Positions 1 through 14,414 of a stretch of DNA of 64,000 bases are shown here, one piece after another. The notes under the pieces were generated by a model. It was not told the DNA's origin. It did no database searches and worked only from the letters and a program-made list of their open reading frames with translations. A program made the position numbers and the translations under genes. Location of the stretch: the NCBI GenBank assembly GCA_023053575.1, contig JAKZAP010000010.1, positions 10,501,225-10,565,224 on the forward strand, given 5' to 3'. Origin of the DNA: Branchinecta lynchi (taxonomy: Eukaryota > Arthropoda > Branchiopoda > Anostraca > Branchinectidae). Within the stretch, counting starts at the first letter, position 1, and every line of letters begins with the position of its first letter.

Positions 1-2650
1 TCCAACGATGATCGGATCGGGGGAGGGACTATATTTCCAAGCCAATTTAACATGCCTGCAAAGTTTCACGGTCATAGCACATCTGGAAGTACCCTAACTC
101 GTGATCATCGGAATTAGGGAAAACCCCCTCCAACTCCTCCCACTGTGACACGATCGGTCCTGTTTTGTCAATAATAATAATAATAATAATAATATATTTG
201 CAAATTGAATGGCAGGCCGTTAAGGTTAAGCCTCTACAATTTATCTATGGCTTATGCTTGTTCTTCCCTCCAAGTCCCATCCCGATCTCTCGACTCGAAG
301 CGCTTCAAGAGATTTCACCCCCCCCCCCCTTCAGCTCCTCCCGATGTTATCAGATCCGTTCCAGACTTGAAATTGATCATCTGAGTCACTTGTTCTTGAC
401 ACTTGACAAGTTTCATGCACGTCTGATCACCTGTTCCAAAGTTATGCATGTCAATAGAATCTCCCCCATGATCATCGGATCGGGAAAAGAACTATTTTCA
501 AGTTGACCTGGAAGAGTACCTAATATGTCTGCCAAGTTTCATGGTCCTGGTACATGTGGAAGTACCCCTCGAAGTACCCTAACTCGTGATCACCGGAAAT
601 CCGGGTAAACCCCTTCCAACCCCTCTACTGTGACATCCCGATCCATCGACCCTAAGCATTTGACGACATTTCCGGTCCCCCCTCTAATCCCCCTCTCTTC
701 GGATTTGGTCCAGATTTGAAACTGAAAATCTGAGACACTTGTTCTTCACAATTGTCAAGTTTTATGCATGTCCGATTATCCATTCCAGATTTATGCATGT
801 TTCTAGTTTCCGGATTCCCCTTCCCTCCACCCCCCTCCCCGCGATAGCAGGATCGGGGAAGCGATTATTTCCATGTTAATCTGGTTGGTTCCCTCATATG
901 CCTGTTAAGTTTTATTGTGCTAGCTTATTTGGAAGCGTTTCAACAGATTTCCGGTTTGCCCCTCCAGCCCCCCCCCCCAGTGATCGGATCTGGTCCGGAT
1001 TTGAAACTGAGCATCTGAAGCACTTGTTCTTGACATATGTCAAGTTTCTTGCATGTCTGATAACCCGTTCCAAAGTTATGCATGTTACTAGTTTCCGGAT
1101 TTCCCATCCCTCCACTCCTCCCACAATGACCGGATGGGGAAAGTGATTATTTCCAAGTTCTTCTGATCGGTTCCCTGATATGCCTGCCAAATTTCATTTG
1201 TCCTAGCTTATGTGGAAGCGTTTCATGAGATTTCCGGTGCCCCCCTCCAGCCCCCCCCCCCCAGTTATCGGATCTGGTCCGGATTTGAAATTGAGCTTCT
1301 GAAGCACTTGTTCTTGACATATGTCAAGTTTCAGGCATATCTGATTACCCGTTCAAAAGTTAGGCATGCTACTACTTTCCGGATTTCCCATCCCTCCACT
1401 GCCCCCAAGATGGCCGGATCGGGGGAAGTGATTATCGAGGTGATTATTTCCAAGTTAATCTGGTCGGTTTCCCAACACGCCTGCCAAGTTTCATCGTTCT
1501 AGCTTATGTGGAAGCGTTTCACGAGATTTGGGTGCCCCCCTCCAGCCCCCCCCCCCCCCCCAGTTATCGGCAATTGTTCTTGACATATGTCAAGTTTCAC
1601 GCAAGTCCGATTACCCGTTCTAAAGTTATGCATGTTACTAGTTTCCGGATTTCTTGTTGCTCCACCCCCCCCCCCCCCCCCCACGATGGCCGGATCGGGG
1701 AAGTGACTGTTTCCATGTTAATCTGGTTCGGTCCCTTATACGCCTGCCAAGTTTCATCGTCCTAGCTTATGTGGAAGTGCCTAAACTAGCAAAACCGGGA
1801 CAGACCGACAGACCGTCGTTTCCGGATTTCTCATCCCTCCACCCCCCCCCCCCCCCACTATGATCGTATCCGGAATATGATTATATCCAAGTTAATCTGG
1901 TCGGTTCCCTGATATTCCTGCTAAGCGTTTCACTAGATTTGTTTGACTTGGACTGACCATCTTTAAACCGTATCTATTCTCGCATTCGCTTTGTATACAT
2001 CATAGCATGGCTCAGTGGTAGAAAACGGGACTGGCAACACAAAGGTCAAGTTTCACGTATGTCTGATTACCCTTTCCAAAGTTATGCATGTTAATAGTTT
2101 TCGGATTTCCCATCCCTCCACTCCCCCACTATGATCGGATCCGGAATATGATTATATCCAAGTTAATCTGGTCGGTTCGCTGATATTCCTGCCAAACGTT
2201 TCACTAGATTTGTTTGACTTGGACTGACCATCTTTAAACCGCTATTATTCCCGCATTCGCTTTTTGATACATAGTCGCATAGCTCAGTGGTAGAATACTG
2301 GACTGTCAACCCAAAGGTTCCTGGTTCGATCCCGCGCTTGGCCAGTGCTTTGTTTTGCTCCCGTTTTACTTTTTGCTCCCGTTTTACTTTATAGTTTCCG
2401 GACTCCCGGATCCGGGGAAAGTTGGATTGGGGAAGTGATTATTTGTAAGTTGATCTGGTCGGGTCCCTGATATGCCTGTGAAGTTTCATCGTCCTAGCTT
2501 GTGTGGAAGTGCCCCAAACTAGCAAAACCTGGACAGACCGACAGAACGACAGAGCGACAGAACGACAGAACGACAGAACGACAGACAGACAGACCGACAG
2601 AAATTACGATCGCTATATGGCACTTGAGTATGCTCAAGTGCCATAAAAAA
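1..2650 (+). mobile_element. Family B element, copy B1 (left end cut by window)
   Basis: This is non-coding repetitive DNA made of about 300-bp monomers. Each monomer has a CCTGCCAAGTTTCATCG core, and the cores recur near 50, 528, 900, 1181, 1481 and 1743. Poly-C runs of 9-16 bp separate the monomers. A tRNA-like block near 2274 is followed by a GACC/GACA-type tract (2530-2602) and a terminal hairpin of GGCACTTGAG and its complement (2617-2650), ending in A residues. It closely matches 29340-31431, so both are copies of one family. Short ORFs across it arise from the repeat and are not genes. The family is probably a non-autonomous element; Helentron/DINE-like is inference. Confidence 0.75.
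2274..2344 (+). pseudogene. tRNA-like sequence inside B1
   Basis: A good Pol III A box (TAGCTCAGTGGTAGA) is followed about 40 bp later by a B box (GGTTCGATCCC). The anticodon loop would read CTGTCAA (GTC, Asp-like). The anticodon and acceptor stems pair poorly, so it is unlikely to be a working tRNA. It is followed by T-rich sequence with two copies of a TTTGCTCCCGTTTTACT unit. A more decayed copy of the same block lies at about 2004-2043. It is probably a tRNA or SINE head captured by the B element. Confidence 0.6.
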
Positions 2651-3217
2651 CGGACACTATTCGCCTTTCGTCGGCCAAGAAAGGCAATGAAGCTTGGAAG
2701 GGCAAGCGAGGTTATTCATTTATAGTTATTCACTACATTCATACCGAGCTACTCATACACTAAAAATTCAACTAATGAATGATAAAGATGAAAAGACAAG
2801 AAGAAGATGAGACAACAACAAATAAAGAGAATCAGGAACAATACCTTGAATAGAATGGACAACCTGGATAGGGTCTCTCACCAATTTCATTTCCCTCGTT
2901 CTTGTTATTACTCAGTGTCCTTTGCCTATGCGCGTTTGATTTATTCAGTCTCCGCAAGGGACTCCTACTCCTGTTGGACAGAACTAGGAAAAAGTTACGA
3001 CTTTTTGAAGATTTACTTTTCAGTCTCGTCGGTTGTTTGGTCAATATACCATAGCCTAACTCAAACAAGACAAGAACAGCTTTAAGGCGAAGTTGGAATG
3101 GTAATGAACAATTAATGAAACAAACAAAACTTAAGCTTCGCCTGCACAGCTGATTATTAGTGGAGTGTTCCTTGGAACAATCCACTATTGCGAGCGCTGT
3201 AGCAGCTTTCAGCTTTC

Positions 3218-3690
3218 GGTTTTCACCATATTTTGTAGAGGTCATAACTCGGGAACGAGTGCAAGTATGAGGTTCAAACCTGGTACGCTTGTGGGTATTG
3301 GGGTCTAGTTGTGCCTTTTGGGGGTCCCCACCCCCCACACCCAACCGGTTCAGGGGTAAATGGGCCCAGACTGACCAGTGAACAATGTTCATAACGTGAC
3401 CAGAACTGGGACATAGGACGATGAAATTTCTTGGATGTGTAGCTCCTAGGGCTGGGAAATTGCTTTTAAAGTTGCACCTCCCCCACCCACACCGTTCATG
3501 GGCAACTGGGCTCAGATTGCCTAGGAGTAAAGTTCGTTAGCCTTGCCAGGAATCATCAGGTATCAAGTTGAAACTTGTTAGGATTGTGAGCATTGGGGTC
3601 TCTTTTTACTTTTTGCGGGTCCCAAACCCCACCCCCACTTGGTTCAGGGGCAATTGGGCCCAGATTTCCCATGAGTTAAGTTGGTCTATG
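3218..3690 (+). repeat. Three-copy tandem repeat of about 146 bp
   Basis: The core GGTTCAGGGGCAAATGGGC recurs, with changes, near 3349, 3494 and 3640. Each copy is preceded by a C-rich CCCCACCCCC-type stretch and by a line resembling ATTGGGGTCT. The long minus-strand ORF over 2832-3392 runs through this repeat and has no recognisable domain. No terminal structure was found. Confidence 0.6.
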
Positions 3691-3785
3691 ACTCTTGTAT
3701 ATTTGGGGAGATATATCTATGGATGAGGATTTGGTGTAACATCAACCAATAAGACGACGCGACGTACTTAAATCTTTAACGAACG

Positions 3786-3871
3786 ATACTGGCGGTTTGT
3801 TTACATTTAAAGCTTTTAAAGGGGGTGATTACAAGGTTATTTCAATACTTGTTTGGTTATTGGGAAATTTA
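3786..3871 (+). repeat. Direct repeat, first copy (second at 4293-4378)
   Basis: About 85 bp beginning ATACTGGC and including ACATTTAAAGCTTTTAAAG recur about 507 bp downstream at 4293-4378 with few differences. The pair could flank a decayed element or reflect local duplication. I see no coding sequence between them. The rest of 2651-4980 holds no gene that I can support. Confidence 0.6.
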
Positions 3872-4983
3872 TAACAGAATTAAACAGTATGTCAAACATA
3901 ACAAATATAAAGCATGTAATACTAGATTAATTGTCAAAATATTATACGTTTCTTCACTTGTTAAAAAACTTCACAAAATATGACACAATGACTTAGGAAT
4001 CTATCAGAAGAGTGACTAGGTGGGTTTTGTAGTGTTAATTTCTTTGCCGTTCTGGTGCGTGCTTGCTCACCATTCTTTGCTTCTTAGTCAGGCAGAATGC
4101 CCCTGTGCTTTTCTGTTTTGGTCACGGTCAAGTCCCTTGTGTATAGTGCCATCTGTGCCATCGAATTGGTTTATTGCACTTGTTATTACCTTGCTAATAA
4201 ACAAGAGGCTTAAAGGGTGGGATTGGCAGGCAGACCATTCAGTGTTCTAACAAATGCTATTCGTACAAGATCTTCAACATTTCTTTCGATTTATACTGGC
4301 TATTTGTTTACATTTAAAGCTTTTAAAGAGGGGTGATTACAAGGTTATTTCAATACTTGTTTGGTTATTCGGGAAGATAAATGTCTTGGTTCTAAAGCTG
4401 TTTGTATATAAATGTGATAAACATTTTACTTTTACAATCCACGTCTGAGCGCTTGCGCACTTGTTATGGTTGATTGATGAGATATGTGCAAGGCTGCTGG
4501 TTGTTCACATGCACCTCTGGACGAAGTAGTTGTTCATTATACGGCACGATATTCTGTCACTTACAAATTAGTGGCTGAATAGTAACGAACCTGCTTGCAA
4601 TTCAAGGATCTATAGTGCAGCGCCTGAAACAGGAGTGCAAATGTATTTATTATGTATACAGTACGATTACCAGCTCTTTTTATTGGCTCGATCTCTTATA
4701 ATGACCACAAGTAAAGTTTAGGTAGATTAGAATAAGTAATCCAAGCTTCCAGACCACACAAGATTAAATAGCGTTAGTCATACTTCCAAACGTGAACGCG
4801 CCGATGCTGTAATCTGGTACGAGTTAAAACATTTCAGATATCCTAATCTTCTGACTTGCAGGTAATAGCTAAGTAGCTGACAGAACTTCGTGCAAAAAAT
4901 GACCAGAAGAGATGAAGGTTAGATTAGATTACGTTTATTACAAACAAATACATACCACATAATCTGCATTACCTGCAGGGAAA

Positions 4984-5181
4984 GTCCCGGGGGACAAATA
5001 TTCTTTGAGCCCAAGCTGACTTTGAAACATTTATTCAAACAATGTTTACAACGGATTACAGCTATGATTCTTCATTCTAATAAAAACATCGCTGATAAAA
5101 AATCAAGATAAATATCGCTGATGAAGAATCATAGCTGACGTATCCGTTGTAAACATTGTTTGAGAAAATGTCCCGGGGGAC
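4984..5181. mobile_element. Foldback element FB1 with 12-bp target duplication
   Basis: GTCCCGGGGGAC occurs at both ends (4984-4995 and 5170-5181), a perfect 12-bp duplication. The interior has inverted arms sharing CAAACAATGTTTACAACGG and CAGCTATGATTCTTCAT. A second copy with its own target duplication is at 25964-26232. The target length differs from hAT (8 bp) and mariner (TA) elements in this window. Confidence 0.75.
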
Positions 5182-5394
5182 TTGTTAAATAACACGAAAA
5201 ACAAAATTCACATCTATTTGCTCATGAAAAATAAATACTACAACTAGTGAAAAATAAATACTACTAGTAAGAGTACATTTCTGATTACTAAAACAAACAC
5301 TAAAGAAAAATAAAAAATAAAGGAAAGTAAAGAAAAATAATTGACTCACTCTTGCTTACTCTTTTGCGAGGAAGAACCCTTTTCATTGTTGTCC

Positions 5395-5742
5395 GATTTA
5401 GGGGTAAGAAGAGATGCTGAATCCGTATATGATAATGATTTTTATCACGGATAAATAGTTAGCCCCCGAATCCAGCTGAAACCGTTTTGAGCTTTATTTT
5501 TTAAGGACAAGTGGTTCGCCCGGATTCCGTCCGAAACCGGAAATTTGGCAGAAGTAAGGCAGGAACTATAAATTCCACATGCTGAATCTCCATATCTAAA
5601 TTTGGTTTTCTCAGGTGATTAGCTACTTGGCCTTAATCTGTTTCTAAATTCTAATAGTAAATGTGTTCAACCAGTCTGGCGAAGACTGGATCTGGCGAAA
5701 TGTTAAATTTTGGGGATACCATCAAAACCTTTGGTCTTGTTT
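5395..5742 (-). mobile_element. Family A element, truncated
   Basis: This carries the 5' half of family A in reverse: the CTTTGGTCTTGTT end at 5730-5742, the GGCGAAGACTGGATCTGGCGAA block, and two CCGGATTC-type monomers. The GGAC tract and the palindromic 3' end are missing. The interval 5190-5394 is AT-rich with no feature seen, and 5743-6413 shows no gene I can support. Confidence 0.75.
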
Positions 5743-6413
5743 CTTATATGAACAAAATTAACAAATGAATCTAGATTTGATTTTGCGGGTTCGTCCCAAA
5801 ATCGATCATGATCGTGGCACAACTAATTTAAAGCTGGAGCTCTTCAGAATGGGGTCCCGAAATTTAATATCATGTCGACAGTAAACTGTTTCCTCGGCAG
5901 TCCTTTAAGGTTGGCCTTATCGTAAACGCGAGAGAGATAGAGCGAAACCGAAAATTAAAACCGCAATGGTTCTGTAATGGGCGCTGATAAAACTGACATC
6001 CGCCGTCATTCTGGTTCTGCACGGAGAATGCGAACATATTAAAATAGGAATAAACATTGGTGTGTTTCTAAAGAAGGTCTCCATCAGTAGAGTTAGCACG
6101 GCCATAAATGTCTGTGAACCACTTTTAGTGGAATAAAGCAGTAACCTAGTAGGGTACTTTCGACGCATGAATCACTAGAGTAATTACCAACCCGTATTAC
6201 TTTTCGTTCGAGCCGAAACATGGTTTGATCTTGTCAGTGTTCCCTTTGCGGTGCTACGCTTAAGCCCGACATGCCGAAAATTGCACTCTGCAGTCATTGT
6301 CAGCTCAGATTTACCCTCGTGATATGCTATTCTTTTGAGCAGTATTTTGCGTTGATTCGTGTCGAAGTTTTACGTGACATGGGATGTACCTGAGCTGTTG
6401 GTTGTACTTTTCT

Positions 6414-8335
6414 CAGGGGCGTCACGTATAGGTGGGGGGGGGGGGGAAGGGGTACTCCCCCCTCCTCAGTGTTGTCGGCCGGTCGGTAAAAGTATAACAG
6501 CGCCACGATTTTTCGTAAAAACAGTTGATTTTTACGTGAAAACATTCGGTTTTTCTGAAAATCAGGCAATTTTTCGTCAAAACTGTGGTTTTAATGGCCA
6601 CAGCGATCGCCATATAGCGATCGCAATTTCTGTCCGTCCGTCGGTCTGTCTATCGGTCGGGGTTTTGCTAGTTCGGGCACTTGGACATAAGCTAGGACGA
6701 TGCAACTTGGCAGGCGTATCAGGGACCCGAAAAGATTAAATTGGAAACAGTCGTTTCTTCCAATCTAACCATCGTGGTGGGAGTGATGGGGATCCGGAAT
6801 CTCGTTGTATTTATAACTTCTGAACGAGTGATCGGATCTTAATGAAACTTGATATTTGGAAAGACTTCATGTCTCAGACGACCCACTTCAAATCCGAACC
6901 GGATCCGATGACTTGGGGGGGGGGGGGGGGGCGGAAATCTTGGGATGAAACTTGGTGGGAAAAACAAGCACAAGTCCTAGATACATCGTTGACATAACCG
7001 GACCGGATTCGGACACTTTGGGGGTAGTGGGGGGGGGGGGCTCTGGTGATTCAGTGAGTTGGGTACTTCCCGATGTACTAGGATGATGGAACTCGGCACG
7101 AATAAGAGGGATCCGAATAGACTGACTCGAAAATAGTCGTTTGCACGATCCGAACATCGGGGGGGGGGGGGAGGGAGTCGAGGAATCGGGAATCTGGAAT
7201 CTAGTGGCATTTATAAACTTTGAACGAGCGACCTGATTTGAATGAGACTTGGCAAGTGGAAAGAGCCATTGTCTCAGATGTTCCATGCCATGTACGGACC
7301 GGATGCGATACTAGGGGGGGGGGGGTCGGAAAGGGGCACCGGAATTTTCGTGAAACGCTTAGCGTTGAGGGATCGGGATAGAATTAAGTGGGAAGAACAA
7401 GCATAAGCATTATATACGTTTTTGACAGAATCAGATCATATCGGGACTCTTTAGGGGGAGTTGGAGGGGTTTCCGGGAATTCCACTGATCGCGAATTAGG
7501 CTACTTCCAGATGTGGTAAAGGGGATAAAACTTGGCCGATTTGTGACCCGACCAAATAAACTTAAGGACCCGACACAATGCCCTAGGAAGACTTCCGTTC
7601 CTGGATCTGACAATTTTTCGGGGAGTTGAGGGAAGGGGAATCCGGAAATTACTGACTTCCTTAGGTTGCGAACAAATGGTTCGATTCAAGTGAAACTTTA
7701 TGGGTGATAAAAACTGAAGACCTAGATATACAGAGCATGTGTCCGAACCCCCTGCAGACTGGGTTGGGGGAGACTGGGTGGGAGGTGGGTACGGAAACTT
7801 TGTGACATGCACAACAACCAAACAGATGGGCCGAATGGGATGCAAGTTGGAGAGTACTAAGTTTTTGCGGCGTGGATTTGTCAGTTGGCGAACCGGATCC
7901 GACCAAGGCAGAGGATGATAAAGCGGGAACTGGAAATTTGCAGATATGCTCCGATTCAAGCAAATTTGGTGGACTGGAAAAGGAGATTTTAGAGATGTGA
8001 AGTTTATTTGTCCGATTCATATTCGACCGCAGTGCGGGGAGATAGAGGGGGAGCCCCGGAAATGTCCTGTGGCTCACATAGGAGTTAAACGAGTGGAATG
8101 ATTTTAATGAAACTAGGAAAGTAGAGAGATTGTATCAAATATGATGATATATTTAAGTATCCGGACCGGATCCGAGCACGGTGGGGAGGGGTACCAGAAT
8201 TCTGGAAATATGCTCAGATTTACCTTCTCGTTTCTTGCACCACCTACTGGTAGCAAGTGCCATGTGAGCTCGTAGCTCTTGTTTGTTGATAGCAGTCCTT
8301 TTTTTCTGCAAAAACAGTGGCTAGTAACGCCTTTG
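6414..8335. mobile_element. hAT-type non-autonomous element H1, split by a B element
   Basis: The left end is CAGGGGCGTCACG. The right end is CTAGTAACGCCTTTG, the imperfect inverted complement. Flanks are ACTTTTCT and ACTTCTTT (6 of 8 match), consistent with an old 8-bp hAT duplication. The interior has TTTTTCGTAAAAACAG-like A/T-rich repeats shared with the elements at 42279 and 48404. A family B copy occupies 6598-8284. Confidence 0.6.
6598..8284 (-). mobile_element. Family B element, copy B2, nested in H1
   Basis: Reading on the minus strand it begins CAAGAGCTACGAGCTC, a short hairpin, then CACATGGCACTTG. It runs through diverged 250-300-bp monomers with poly-C tracts and ends in a GACAGACGGACG-type tract next to GCGATCGCTATATGGCG. 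The terminal GGCACTTGAG hairpin and the tRNA-like block of B1, B4 and B5 are absent, so this looks like an older or different subfamily. ORFs with PPPPPP stretches here come from poly-C. Confidence 0.7.
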
Positions 8336-9060
8336 ACTTCTTTACCTCTATTAAGGCCAGCCTTCATCTTCCAAATTACTAGATATATTGACAGTCAAGC
8401 CAGCCCATCCGGATTTACATTATAATCATCAAACCTAATTTCCCTATTTAAATGTATTCACCAGACATCTCTTTGCCTCCCAATCACCCTGCCTCTCCCT
8501 TTTCCTCCTTTATTCCATCTCTAGATTTAACGTCTGTCGTGTATGTCACCTCTATCACTCTATGATACACTTCCAGATTCGGGACCTCGAAGGATATAAA
8601 GTTTGTCTCTAGGATGCTTATCGCTCTGGCTAATTGACCAGAGATGGTCTATCCTGGGGACTGTCGATTAGACCCCAACTTTCAAAGGGTTGTCACACTA
8701 GAAGTGTTACAAAGTTGGTCTTCTAGGATTCTTATCGCTCAGGCTAATCGAACAGGGGTGAAAGGTAGCCAAAGGGATTACGCATTATATGTGAACATTT
8801 CAGAGGTATACATTCAGTAAATTTTCTAAAGCGACAAATAACTGGAAGACTTTGTCTTACGCAACCAAATGTTGAGACAACGCCTAATAAGTGTCGTTTT
8901 ATCTTCGAGCAGTTAGAACTGAAACCCCATTACTTGGCTTTCGACGAATCAAGTTGAAGAATTCGCCGTTAATGGGGGGGGGGGGTCGCTTGTTCTTTCA
9001 TGTTAAAAGTAAAAGCAAAGTACTGGATTGCTAATTTGTCCGGGAATCTTGAATTGAAAA
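8336..9060. other. No gene seen; short internal duplication
   Basis: A motif resembling CTAGGATGCTTATCGCTC followed by GGCTAAT occurs twice, near 8608 and 8723. A poly-G run lies at about 8973. No ORF here has recognisable protein character. Confidence 0.4.
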
Positions 9061-9068
9061 ACAATAGT

Positions 9069-11084
<2,016 letters not shown>

Positions 11085-12310
11085 GAGGTAGAGTGCTTTG
11101 CATTCAAGTTCCTAAATTATCGTACATAATAAGTTGAATTGTTATTTGAAAGAATGCGTTTCCTGTGTGCTTTAATGCAGAGTCTTATCTCTACATAGTG
11201 TAGTTACTACAAATGGATGTTTCTTCGCATAGTTGTCTGTTTTATTTTTATTTCTTTTTATTTTCTGATAGAGGACAGTCGTTTCGTCTTCGTCAGTTTT
11301 TTCATATTTTGTTGTTTTTTTACTGTGATAGATTATATAGTACCGATTGGGCAGACTCGTATCTCGACATATTACATTTCCCGCTCAAGTTCTCGCAATT
11401 AAGTTGGGACATTACCTCTGTGCGAGTGAGGTATCGCCAGAAAAGCTTGTGCAGAATAAACGGAGCGAATTAAGCTCACGCTAGCCTAGAAGTTTAGAGT
11501 GTGGGAAAGGACTGAGATAGCTTCATTAATGAGAGAGATTCGAAGGACCTTGGAAATTGTATCTCTCTTGTCTTAATAATGAAATATGTTTTCTGTTCTT
11601 CATATTTTGTCAGGATAAACTGTTAGGATAGCGACCACGAAAAGCCTAGTTCGCTCTAAGAAGAAATTTCGCTTCGCTTAAGCCATGTTCCCACTCAGGC
11701 GACTTCACCTTGTTCTCATGTGAGTGACATGCACCTATATGAAGTACAGACCAAGTCCGGAGAAACTTCGGGGCTCGAATATTCGGAAGCGATGAAAATT
11801 TCTAATTGATTTCGATGCGAATTTATAGAAACGGGTGTGTATTTTGCAACCGACGGCGAAAACTGGACTGCGTTTGTACCTCACTTTAATCTGTGCAAAA
11901 TCGAAGCGTATTTTTCGAATCCGTGCATTTGTTGTTTCCGATTTGCCGGTGGAAATTCAGAGTATCGCAAAAACGGGTCGCTTGGATTTCCGTAAAACCG
12001 CCATTCTTCTCTTATGTCTTCAGCGGGATAGGCAGTGTGATCTGGATAAGACTAGGTGTGCGCTGACTTCAGAATGTATATGTACTCGGTTAACGTGTAC
12101 ATCGCTTTCGAGGAAATGTAATAGGAGATCTTCTACACTAGGTATAAAGGGATTGCACCTGACCCGACGAAAACGGAGTGTTTCTGTACCGTCATCGAAA
12201 AGAGCAAAAATAAATAGTTTAACATTGTGGGGAGCAGGGTTTCCAAATTTAATTCTGAATTATTGGAGTTTGGTAACCATTCTGAATCTGTAAGATTGCA
12301 ATCGTTTCCC
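11085..12310 (+). other. Probable 3' untranslated region or flank of the HECT gene
   Basis: The sequence directly follows the ligase stop codon and shows no family A, B or hAT signature. AATAAA is present at 11455-11460, about 370 bp after the stop, and another lies near 12209. A 152-codon open stretch at 11835-12293 begins with GTG and has no recognised domain, so it is not called as a gene. Confidence 0.45.
11455..11460 (+). promoter_or_regulatory. Candidate polyadenylation signal
   Basis: AATAAA lies 371 bp downstream of the HECT stop codon on the same strand. It is the first canonical hexamer after the stop that I noticed. Transcript data would be needed to confirm use. Confidence 0.4.
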
Positions 12311-12711
12311 CGACCCTTTCTTGATTGTTTATAGAGGAGTAATATGAGAAATCAGATCTTGAACGTTTCAAACTTGTACATAGGTCTGGGATCCTATCTG
12401 TCGGTTTTGCAACTTCGAGTGAAATCCCGGATTCCTAATTGGTCAGTATCAAGTGGGCTCAGGTTCGTTTTATTAGTGGGATGCAGTCCCTGTGAGATGC
12501 CCCTGTAAGAACCTGTAAGATGCAAATGTCTGACCCTTTCTTGATAGTTTATAGAGAAGTAATGTGAGAAATCAGATCCTGAACGTTTCAAACTTGTACA
12601 TAAGTCTCGGATCCTATCAGTCGGTTTTGCAACTTCCGAGTCAAATCCCGGATTCCTAATTCGTCAGTATCAAGTGGACTCGGTTCCGTTTTGTTTGGTG
12701 GGATGCAACAT
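12311..12711 (+). repeat. Two-copy tandem duplication of about 221 bp
   Basis: GACCCTTTCTTGAT starts a copy near 12311 and again near 12532. Both continue with GAGAAATCAGATC, GAACGTTTCAAACTTGTAC and CAGTATCAAGTGG in the same order with scattered changes. The second copy is shorter. No coding role is apparent. Confidence 0.75.
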
Positions 12712-13211
12712 TCGCGCAGGCTCCTCCCACGGCTATCAGGAATTTGACGGGAAGACCTGCACTTCGGAAGGAGGGAAAACGCCAGTTCCCCTATCAGGGT
12801 TGTCAATTCTTTGTCATACGAAAAACATTTGCGATTAGCTTAATGCACCTGTATTCTTTCGCCTGTATGAGTCACAGTGTACACGGAATTTATGCATTCT
12901 TTCGTTGAGTATGTTATGGTTTTTCTGTCGAAAATATTTTGGAGATGTCTAGTCTTGTCTTATTTTAAGTCTTTGAAATTCTGTAAATAATGGAATTAAT
13001 TGTAGCCAGTTGCAGTTTATGTGAAAGATGGAATTGGTTCTTGTGAGTCACTCAGGATGATTTTGTTAGGATCTTTGTTTGTTTTCCACTAGTCACGAAG
13101 AAATGCTGTTGCGATGATAAGTTAAATATACACATGGCAAATTTGTTTAATCTTCGCTGAGTCGGACAGATTGACCTTGACACACGTTAGGTTTGTCTGA
13201 CGTTAGGAGTG

Positions 13212-13757
13212 ATGGATAACTCAGTAAAGCTTGGCGCCCACATGTCAGAAGCTTCATAACAGATAGCGTATAACACTTTAAAGAATAACACCTTTTCACT
13301 TAGAAATAAAGTGTTATGACCAATTAAGTTTACACTATTTCGTGCCTAGATCTCCAACAACACCTTCAATTGGTAAAAAATACTAACGGGAACGAAAGAA
13401 ACATAACAGATAACATCCCAAAGTGTTACCTGTTGAAACCGCGCATCCTTCTGTTGTCGTTATGTAACTTCTGACAGTGTAGCATTTTTACCTATTGAAG
13501 GTGTTGTTGGAGATCTAGGCACGAAATACTATAAATTTAAGTGGTCATAACACTTTATTTCTAAGTGAAAAGGTGTTATTCTTGAAAGTGTTATGCGCAA
13601 TCCGGTATGACACTTCTGACAGTGCATAGAACGCGGATTCGCCTAGGCGGATTCGACGTCGCTAGTGAGAAAAGTTTTTTTTGCGCCGTGGAAAAGATCC
13701 GCTTTCTGTGGGCACCAAGCTTTGTTACATTAAACCGCGTTTTGTTTCCTGAGTTAT
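13212..13757. mobile_element. Foldback element of about 545 bp
   Basis: The left arm (13212-13375) and right arm (about 13490-13757) are inverted copies sharing AACACCTTTTCACTTAGAAA, CGTGCCTAGATCTCCAACAA and AAGCTTGG. The ends are ATAACTCAG and the complementary CTGAGTTAT. No clear target duplication was found. The minus-strand ORF over 13591-13773 lies within the right arm and has no domain. Confidence 0.7.
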
Positions 13758-13957
13758 GATATAAGTCTCCCATACAGTTCCCATATATTACTAACCTTTT
13801 ATTTGCCAGCCAAAGCGCGTTTTATTTATTACTATCACCAGATGTGGCAAGTCCTTAAACTTTAATCGTATATGGCTGAGATCCGACATCACTTATTCAC
13901 TTAAATAGTCCTGAAAACCCGACAAAATGCGTTACTTTGTTTCCAAATGTACAAAGT

Positions 13958-14272
13958 TCCTGGTTTTGGCCGGATTCCGGGCGAACTAGTTGTCCGGCGA
14001 GAAAATGATTTTCAGCATCGTGTTTAGCATGTCTTTTTACGCATAAATCGAACATTTAATCAACTTCAAATGAAACTTTTACTTTTAACCAAATTTCCGG
14101 TTTTCGCCGGATTCCGAACGAACTACTTGTTCGGAGATAAAATGGTTTTCACCATCGTGTTCAGCATTCTTCTTAATCCTAAATCAACCATTTAATCAAC
14201 TTCAGATAAAACTTTTACTTTTAACCAACTTTCCGGTTTTTGCCGGATTCCGGACGAACTACTTGTCCGGTC
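13958..14272 (+). mobile_element. Family A fragment
   Basis: Two to three family A monomers are present with CCGGTTTTGGCCGGATTCCG, GAAAATGGTTTTCACCATCG and CTAAATCAACCATTTAATC-type sequence. Both element ends are missing. The interval 13758-13957 has no feature seen. Confidence 0.75.
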
Positions 14273-14414
14273 AGCTTTCCATCTGTTTTCGCGATGAGTC
14301 CAGCGGGAAACTGGAAAGTGATTCCAGGAAAAACTTGCGAAAAACCCTCCTAGTATCGTGACGTCATGCGTGGTAACGACGGTAAGTACGGAAATACGCT
14401 CCTAGTGGATATTT

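Noticed and set aside
898..1863. Proline-rich frames with PPPPPP in B1, and the same in B2, B4 and B5
   Set aside because: They come from poly-C or poly-G runs in family B monomers.
2274..2344. Functional tRNA-Asp or tRNA-Asn genes at 2274 and 31081
   Set aside because: The A and B boxes are good, but the anticodon and acceptor stems do not pair, and the blocks lie inside a repeated element.
2832..3392. 186-codon minus-strand open frame
   Set aside because: It runs partly through the 146-bp tandem repeat, lacks any domain, and has no splice or promoter support.
3786..4378. The 85-bp direct repeats as LTRs of a small retrotransposon
   Set aside because: No TG..CA ends, primer binding site, polypurine tract or coding sequence was seen; local duplication is simpler.
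11835..12293. 152-codon open frame after the HECT exon
   Set aside because: It starts with GTG, has no recognised domain, and lies in probable 3' untranslated or flanking sequence.
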